DNA of 5,484 nt from Candidatus Rifleibacteriota bacterium. GTDB taxonomy: Bacteria > Riflebacteria > Ozemobacteria > Ozemobacterales > Ozemobacteraceae. Below are positions 1 through 3,019 of the stretch, one piece after another. The translations under genes were made by a program, and so were the position numbers. Numbering within the stretch: position 1 is the stretch's first letter; the number at the start of each line of letters is the position of its first letter. Location: assembly GCA_017526725.1 (NCBI GenBank), contig JAFXRA010000328.1, positions 1-5,484 of the forward strand. The letters run 5' to 3'. The notes below the pieces were generated by a model. That model made no database searches. It had not been told where the DNA came from and worked only from the letters and a program-made list of their open reading frames with translations.

Positions 1-43
1 CTTTTTCTCAACTTTATTTGACTGTAGGGAGAAACAAAGCTAG

Positions 44-72
44 TTGAATATTAGGCCTATGTTTGGTATACT
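44..72 (+). promoter_or_regulatory. Sigma70-type promoter for the anchored TPR protein gene
   Basis: TTGAAT at 44-49 is followed by a 17-bp spacer and TATACT at 67-72. A TGG triplet immediately before the -10 box (64-66) makes it an extended -10. Each hexamer matches the consensus at five of six positions and the spacing is optimal. Transcription would start near 79, giving a leader of about 30 nt before the ATG at 110. This is the clearest promoter in the window. The assignment is by pattern only. Confidence 0.72.
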
Positions 73-75
73 ATA

Positions 76-87
76 TAAACATGTTTA
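76..87. promoter_or_regulatory. 12-bp palindrome at the predicted transcription start, possible operator
   Basis: TAAACATGTTTA is a perfect 12-bp palindrome lying 3 bp downstream of the -10 box, across the predicted start site. A dimeric repressor bound here would block the promoter at 44-72. In AT-rich DNA a palindrome of this length can arise by chance, so an operator role is only inferred from its position. Confidence 0.3.
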
Positions 88-109
88 ACGCTATAAAAAG
101 GAAATCAAA

Positions 110-901
110 ATGGTTAAACCCCTTTATCCATTAAGCGATATATCGCCAGATCAAAGAAAAAGAATGAAGGATGCCCAGAAGGCGCGAAAAGAATATATTC
201 TTTCGCTTTGCAAGAATCCTTATATAATTTCTGTGGTTTCTATTGTTTTGGTTCTCATCATAGTAGTTGTTATTCATACTTCAAAAGCAAGCAACAGATT
301 AGATACTTCCGCAAATCTATCTAATCAAGGTGACAGCTCTTTTTCTTTTCTTAAGCCTTCAAAATATTTCAGCAGTTCCAAGACTAAAGATATTGGTGCA
401 GCTCAAAAGGAACAGCTAAAACAGATGGGCATAGATGACCATGTTGAATCTATGGAAATTAAAGTTGAAGCTAAAAATCTCAGAGAAGAACGTAAAATTC
501 TAGCTATGAGAAAATATGAAGCTTCAAGACAGACTGCTGAAAGAAAAATGAAAGAAAAGGAAGAACATCGTCAGAAACTCAATTCATCTACTTCATTGCA
601 GCTGAAAGATGCTGTTATGGCTGCTGAGGATTCTAATACTCTCGGAATAATGAAGTTAGAAGGTCTGCTAAAGGAAAAACTCTTGACTAGCGGCGGTGAT
701 AGAGCAGAATTAGATGTTTATATCTTTGCTTATGAACGATTGGCTAAGGCTTACGAAAAAAAGAATATGGAAGAAAAAGCTAAGGAAGCTTATCTGAGTG
801 CTTTTAAACTAATGAAAGTTCAGGCCCCTGAATCTCAAGGGCCTGATTGGGATAGCGCGATTGGTAATGTTGAACAGATAAATGCCAGACCTACCCGTTA
901 A
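110..901 (+). CDS. Hypothetical membrane-anchored protein with helical linker and C-terminal TPR-like repeat
   Basis: A 263-residue protein that I do not recognise as a named family. The ATG is supported by AAGGA at 98-102, 7 nt upstream. Residues 1-36 are hydrophilic and basic (KRMKDAQKARK). Residues 38-55 form a strongly hydrophobic Ile/Val/Leu segment with no cleavage site, so it should be a signal anchor with the bulk of the protein outside the inner membrane. Residues 60-95 are Ser/Asn-rich and probably flexible. Residues about 112-158 are dense in Glu, Lys and Arg and look like a long charged helix or coiled coil. Residues about 207-235 (LAKAYEKKNMEEKAKEAYLSAF) fit one tetratricopeptide repeat, with an Ala/Leu pattern spaced as in that family, suggesting protein binding. 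A scaffold role in the envelope is inference. It has its own promoter and its stop overlaps the end of the opposing gene. Confidence 0.85.
   Translation: MVKPLYPLSDISPDQRKRMKDAQKARKEYILSLCKNPYIISVVSIVLVLIIVVVIHTSKASNRLDTSANLSNQGDSSFSFLKPSKYFSSSKTKDIGAAQKEQLKQMGIDDHVESMEIKVEAKNLREERKILAMRKYEASRQTAERKMKEKEEHRQKLNSSTSLQLKDAVMAAEDSNTLGIMKLEGLLKEKLLTSGGDRAELDVYIFAYERLAKAYEKKNMEEKAKEAYLSAFKLMKVQAPESQGPDWDSAIGNVEQINARPTR
820..846. repeat. 8-bp inverted repeat inside the 3' end of the TPR protein gene, possible minus-strand terminator
   Basis: TCAGGCCC (820-827) pairs perfectly with GGGCCTGA (839-846) around an 11-nt loop. It is the most GC-rich hairpin in this part of the window. It lies about 45 bp past the stop codon of the minus-strand gene at 891-1373, where a terminator for that gene would be expected. 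On the minus strand it is followed only by AACTTTC, a poor U-tract. It could instead simply reflect the coding sequence of the plus-strand gene. Confidence 0.3.
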
Positions 902-1373
902 TTTCTCTGCAGTAAAGAATGCAGTTGTCGTTAAAGGGAACACTGGTAGAAAGTAATGGAGCCAGTTCAGAAGCTGGTCTCATTATGACGAAACGTCTGA
1001 TTTCTTTCGGAGCAAGGTCTAATTCATCGTGAGTCAGATTATCAACATATTTTGTTGTTGAAAATCTACTGTCAGCGAAGCTTGGGAAGATTCTGACATG
1101 AGGGATGGTTTTGTCTGTGGTGTTAACGATGTAACCGCCAATATAAACATTGGTTCGGTCAATTTTAACGCCGGTTTTCTTAACCACAACATTTTCAGCA
1201 GTTACTTCTCTAAGTGGAGCATACTGGTTGTCGCCAACCCTTTTGAAAGCGTAGGCTTTGGATGGAGCAAATACTTCAGTGGTTTTTTTCGCTGCTTGAG
1301 CGAAATGGCTGTTGAAGGACAGTGCCATCAGCGATGCTAACATAAGACCGAAATGTTTTTTGTTTACTTTCAT
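891..1373 (-). CDS. Small secreted protein with FxLYD-like beta-sandwich core
   Basis: A 160-residue protein. Residues 1-27 are a classic type I signal peptide: basic MKVNKK, a hydrophobic core at 8-20, and AQA before the cut at 27/28. The mature protein of about 133 residues should be periplasmic or exported. Residues about 66-132 carry the pattern seen in FxLYD-type domains: GGYIVNTTDKTIPHVRIFPSF (79-99, a strand, an Asn-Thr-Thr turn, then alternating hydrophobics), followed by DLAPKEIRRFVI (119-130), the usual 'L-x-P-x-E...F-x-I' end of the fold. That assignment is by eye. Cys151 and Cys155 near the C-terminus could form a disulfide. The start is backed by GAGGT on the minus strand (1380-1384), 6 nt upstream. 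It is divergent from the prepilin pair and convergent with the TPR gene, sharing 11 bp (891-901). Its function is unknown. Confidence 0.8.
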   Translation of the reverse strand: MKVNKKHFGLMLASLMALSFNSHFAQAAKKTTEVFAPSKAYAFKRVGDNQYAPLREVTAENVVVKKTGVKIDRTNVYIGGYIVNTTDKTIPHVRIFPSFADSRFSTTKYVDNLTHDELDLAPKEIRRFVIMRPASELAPLLSTSVPFNDNCILYCREING

Positions 1374-1439
1374 TGTTTGACCTCGTCGTAATCTTCTTTT
1401 ACAGAAGTATCGGCAGTTTAAGCAAAGGAGTTTATAATT
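1374..1439. promoter_or_regulatory. 66-bp divergent spacer between the secreted protein gene and the prepilin pair
   Basis: This spacer holds both ribosome binding sites: GAGGT for the minus gene (1380-1384) and AAAGGAG for the plus gene (1424-1430). A plausible but weak plus-strand promoter is TTGACC (1377-1382), 17 bp, then TACAGA (1400-1405). The -10 box is poor. A weak TATAAA-like box on the minus strand at about 1432-1437 could serve the minus gene. CTTCT (1393-1397) and AGAAG (1403-1407) form a 5-bp inverted repeat between the two genes. The spacer is so short that the two promoters must overlap each other or the neighbouring coding sequences. No promoter here is convincing. Confidence 0.35.
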
Positions 1440-1991
1440 TTGAATAAAAAGATGAGAAAACTTAATAAAAGGCCTAGTGGTGCAACTTTAATTGAAATTT
1501 TGATTGCTATTTGTCTTGCTTCTCTTGTAATGTTGCCGATGATTCTGATTTTCAGTGTTACAGAGAAAGTGACTTATAAAAGCATAAACGAAGTAGTAGC
1601 CTGTAATTTGGCTTTACAAAAGGTTGAAGAATTAAAAAGCCGACCATTTGAAGACTTAAAGCAGATTATTGAACAGGCTTCAGATGATCCGGAAGAAGGG
1701 CCTTTTAAAGAAGTTGTTCTTCCCTTAGAACTTAACGGCGTTTGGAATACTCCTGGCGTTGAGTATGCAAGAGAGCCTCGATTATCCTTTTATCCTTATG
1801 TTGATCCAGACCCGACGAAACCGGATTTTGAACTTCAAAAAAGAAGAATAAGAATCAGAGTAATCGTTAAATTTATTGAAAGAGTTTCAGGAATGAAAGA
1901 TACCCATAAAAATTTTGAACTTTCTACTATTATTTCTGATGAAACTCTTGGAAGTGGTTTGAACGCTTCCTTCTCAGCCGGAATAAGATGA
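1440..1991 (+). CDS. Type IV prepilin-like protein, PilV/GspI type
   Basis: A 183-residue minor prepilin or pseudopilin. It starts at TTG because AAAGGAG (1424-1430) sits 9 nt upstream; the next in-frame ATG (1452) would be 21 nt away. The 14-residue basic leader ends in Gly14, and cleavage by prepilin peptidase would give mature ATLIEILIA, with Ala as the N-methylated +1 residue and the conserved Glu at +5 (Glu19). Residues 15-40 form the hydrophobic helix that anchors the subunit in the membrane and packs it into the pilus. NLALQKVEELKSRPFEDL (56-73) matches the 'LA...kvEeLrs.pf.dL' segment typical of PilV/GspI proteins. A globular, mostly beta C-terminal part follows. The ATGA at 1988-1991 and the start at 2006 couple it to the next gene, matching the classical GspI-GspJ order. 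The subfamily call is by motif only. Confidence 0.82.
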   Translation: MNKKMRKLNKRPSGATLIEILIAICLASLVMLPMILIFSVTEKVTYKSINEVVACNLALQKVEELKSRPFEDLKQIIEQASDDPEEGPFKEVVLPLELNGVWNTPGVEYAREPRLSFYPYVDPDPTKPDFELQKRRIRIRVIVKFIERVSGMKDTHKNFELSTIISDETLGSGLNASFSAGIR

Positions 1992-2005
1992 GAAAGGGAG
2001 AAAAT

Positions 2006-2707
2006 ATGAAAAGAAATACAAATAGAAAAGCTGTAACTCTCGTAGAAGTAATGATTGCAATGCTTCTTTTTGCAATTGTTCTGGCAATAGGCTATGCAAT
2101 GCTAAATAGAACATTTGTTAGTCTGGACCGTCAGAGACAGTCTCTTGACACTTTACATGAAGCAAGAGATTTTCTAATGATTATAGAACGTGATTTGCGC
2201 GAAATGATTGCGGTCGAAGAATTAGATACCGTATTTAAGGGTGATTTGTTTAATGAGCAAAATGCTTTAATGTATAAACTAGCTATTGTTGTTCCATCTA
2301 GAGATGGAAAAACAACACAAAAAGTTACTTATACTTATGAAGGACCTGAACTTCATGTTGAATTACCTAATACTACAAAGGTTATTTATAGACAGGTTGA
2401 TGGCGGGATTAAAAAAGCTTTGATCACAAAGCAGGTAAATTACCTGAAGGTTTGGGGAACAGACGGAACTATTTTCAGAAATAGAGAAGCTGATGAATCT
2501 TTAGACCATTATCAGAAATACTTAGGTCCTCATTACTATCATCCTTCGAATCCATTTGATGGTGGTTTAAGGAGCTTAGAAAAGATAAAGGGCGTAGAAG
2601 TGCAGTTATGTATGCATGAACTGCTTGATGCGGAAAAGAAGCCGGTTAAGGATCGTGTATTTGTAACACGCATCTATTCGAGAGTTCTTAATTCTAAATA
2701 TGAATAA
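2006..2707 (+). CDS. Type IV prepilin-like protein, GspJ/PilW type
   Basis: A 233-residue pseudopilin. I prefer the ATG at 2006 to the in-frame ATG at 1988 because AAAGGGAG (1993-2000) lies 5 nt before it. This gives a compact 9-residue leader, MKRNTNRKA. Cleavage before Val10 gives VTLVEVMIA with Glu at +5 (Glu14). Ala rather than the usual Gly stands at -1; prepilin peptidases tolerate this, though it is less common. Residues 10-33 form the membrane helix. HEARDFLMIIERDLREM (51-67) fits the amphipathic helix and the 'l.rDLrq' signature of GspJ/PulJ proteins. The rest is a variable globular domain ending in VFVTRIYSR, a GspJ-like final strand. In type II systems GspI, GspJ and GspK form the pseudopilus tip. 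No gspK follows here. The stop codon is built into the stem at 2705-2732. Confidence 0.82.
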   Translation: MKRNTNRKAVTLVEVMIAMLLFAIVLAIGYAMLNRTFVSLDRQRQSLDTLHEARDFLMIIERDLREMIAVEELDTVFKGDLFNEQNALMYKLAIVVPSRDGKTTQKVTYTYEGPELHVELPNTTKVIYRQVDGGIKKALITKQVNYLKVWGTDGTIFRNREADESLDHYQKYLGPHYYHPSNPFDGGLRSLEKIKGVEVQLCMHELLDAEKKPVKDRVFVTRIYSRVLNSKYE

Positions 2708-2732
2708 GCTTTACGCCAATGCGTAAAGCTTA
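2705..2732 (+). terminator. Perfect 12-bp hairpin at the end of the prepilin pair, possible terminator without a U-tract
   Basis: TAAGCTTTACGC (2705-2716) pairs perfectly with GCGTAAAGCTTA (2721-2732) around a CAAT loop, and the stem includes the TAA stop codon. The position suits the end of the prepilin transcript. The next bases are GAGATAAAGAG, with no run of U, so intrinsic termination would be weak. It may instead protect the mRNA 3' end or form part of the larger structure that follows, with which it shares bases 2730-2732. Confidence 0.45.
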
Positions 2733-2943
2733 GAGATAAAGAGGTAAGAGAAAAAGAGAATTGTTTTAGATTTCTACAGACTAAGTTTGTATTCTCATTG
2801 CAGTTGCTAGGAGCAAAGATACGAAGCAATCCCAAAAGTTAGTCGTATAGATTTTATTTAGCAGAATAAAGTTGGCTATTAATAAAAACTATCATAAGCT
2901 AAAACAATCCTCTTCTCTCTATTCTCTTTACTCTTATCTCTAA
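2730..2943. repeat. Long imperfect inverted repeat closing a 214-bp element
   Basis: The left arm (2730-2769) is almost pure purine in its first 30 bases and pairs with the pyrimidine-rich right arm (2899-2943). Perfect blocks are TTAGAGATAA (2730-2739) with TTATCTCTAA (2934-2943), and ATTGTTTTAG (2760-2769) with CTAAAACAAT (2899-2908). Between them are GAG/CTC (2741-2743 with 2931-2933), TAA/TTA (2745-2747 with 2928-2930), GAGAA/TTCTC (2748-2752 with 2922-2926) and AGAGA/TCTCT (2755-2759 with 2916-2920), broken by small bulges. The arms are separated by about 130 bp. TA dinucleotides border the GAGATAA/TTATCTC core on both sides (2731-2732 and 2941-2942), as at TA target duplications of IS630/mariner-type elements. 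TA is itself palindromic, so this is weak support for mobility. Confidence 0.85.
2730..2943 (+). ncRNA. Candidate structured RNA, three-way junction, family unknown
   Basis: Inside the long closing stem lie two further arms. Arm 1 (2779-2844) has four nested helices: GACTAA/TTAGTC (2779-2784 with 2839-2844), TTTG/CAAA (2786-2789 with 2833-2836), ATTGC/GCAAT (2797-2801 with 2826-2830) and TTGCT/AGCAA (2804-2808 with 2812-2816, loop AGG). Arm 2 (2847-2892) stacks ATAG/CTAT, an A-A mismatch, TTTTATT/AATAAAA, and TAGC/GCTA around a 12-nt loop. Every stretch of the element can be placed in a helix or a short loop, and it contains no ORF of useful length. I do not see the conserved sequences of T-box leaders, 6S, SRP RNA or tmRNA. 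No promoter stands directly before it, so it may be part of the prepilin transcript's 3' end. The strand is assumed; a minus-strand RNA or a DNA-level repeat is equally possible. Confidence 0.4.
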
Positions 2944-2950
2944 ATATAAT
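2922..2950 (+). promoter_or_regulatory. Probable alaS promoter with a consensus -10 box
   Basis: A perfect TATAAT occurs at 2945-2950, directly after the right arm of the inverted repeat. At 17 bp upstream is TTCTCT (2922-2927), which matches TTGACA at only three of six positions. Transcription from here would begin near 2957 and give an alaS leader of about 60 nt. The weak -35 lies within the repeat arm, so the element would contribute part of the promoter. TATAAT can occur by chance in such AT-rich DNA. Confidence 0.45.
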
Positions 2951-2959
2951 AAACTACTA

Positions 2960-2976
2960 AAGCTTCAACGAAGCTT
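2960..2976 (+). promoter_or_regulatory. Short hairpin in the alaS leader
   Basis: AAGCTTC (2960-2966) and GAAGCTT (2970-2976) form a 7-bp stem with an AAC loop. Seen another way, AAGCTTCAA is directly repeated at 2960-2968 and 2971-2979. If transcription starts at the TATAAT box at 2945-2950, this hairpin sits at the extreme 5' end of the alaS mRNA, where it could stabilise it. No T-tract follows, so it is not a terminator. E. coli AlaS represses its own gene by binding DNA near its promoter; whether this palindromic repeat plays such a part is speculation. Confidence 0.35.
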
Positions 2977-3019
2977 CAAGTTAACGAAAAAAATATATAG
3001 TTTCTTAAGGAGACTTTGC

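Noticed and set aside
907..924. CTGCA/TGCAG hairpin just after the TPR gene stop, as a terminator
   Set aside because: The stem is only 5 bp, no T-run follows, and it lies in the coding sequence of the opposing gene.
1098..1340. An 80-codon plus-strand open frame
   Set aside because: It lies entirely antisense to the secreted-protein gene, which has a signal peptide, a ribosome binding site and a domain-like pattern. The open frame has no such support.
1433..1438. TATAAT as a plus-strand -10 box for the prepilin pair
   Set aside because: It lies between the ribosome binding site and the TTG start, so transcription from it would omit the ribosome binding site.
1988..2005. ATG at 1988 as the start of the GspJ-like gene
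   Set aside because: The ribosome binding site AAAGGGAG at 1993-2000 lies downstream of it and points to the ATG at 2006, which also gives a normal short prepilin leader.
2730..2943. Retron msr-msd RNA
   Set aside because: The long closing repeat recalls retron a1/a2 ends, but there is no reverse transcriptase gene nearby and no recognisable branching-G context.
2708..3019. T-box leader controlling alaS
   Set aside because: The conserved T-box sequence with a UGG-containing antiterminator bulge is absent, as is a terminator hairpin with a T-tract. The structured element also ends well before the alaS ribosome binding site, with a likely promoter in between.
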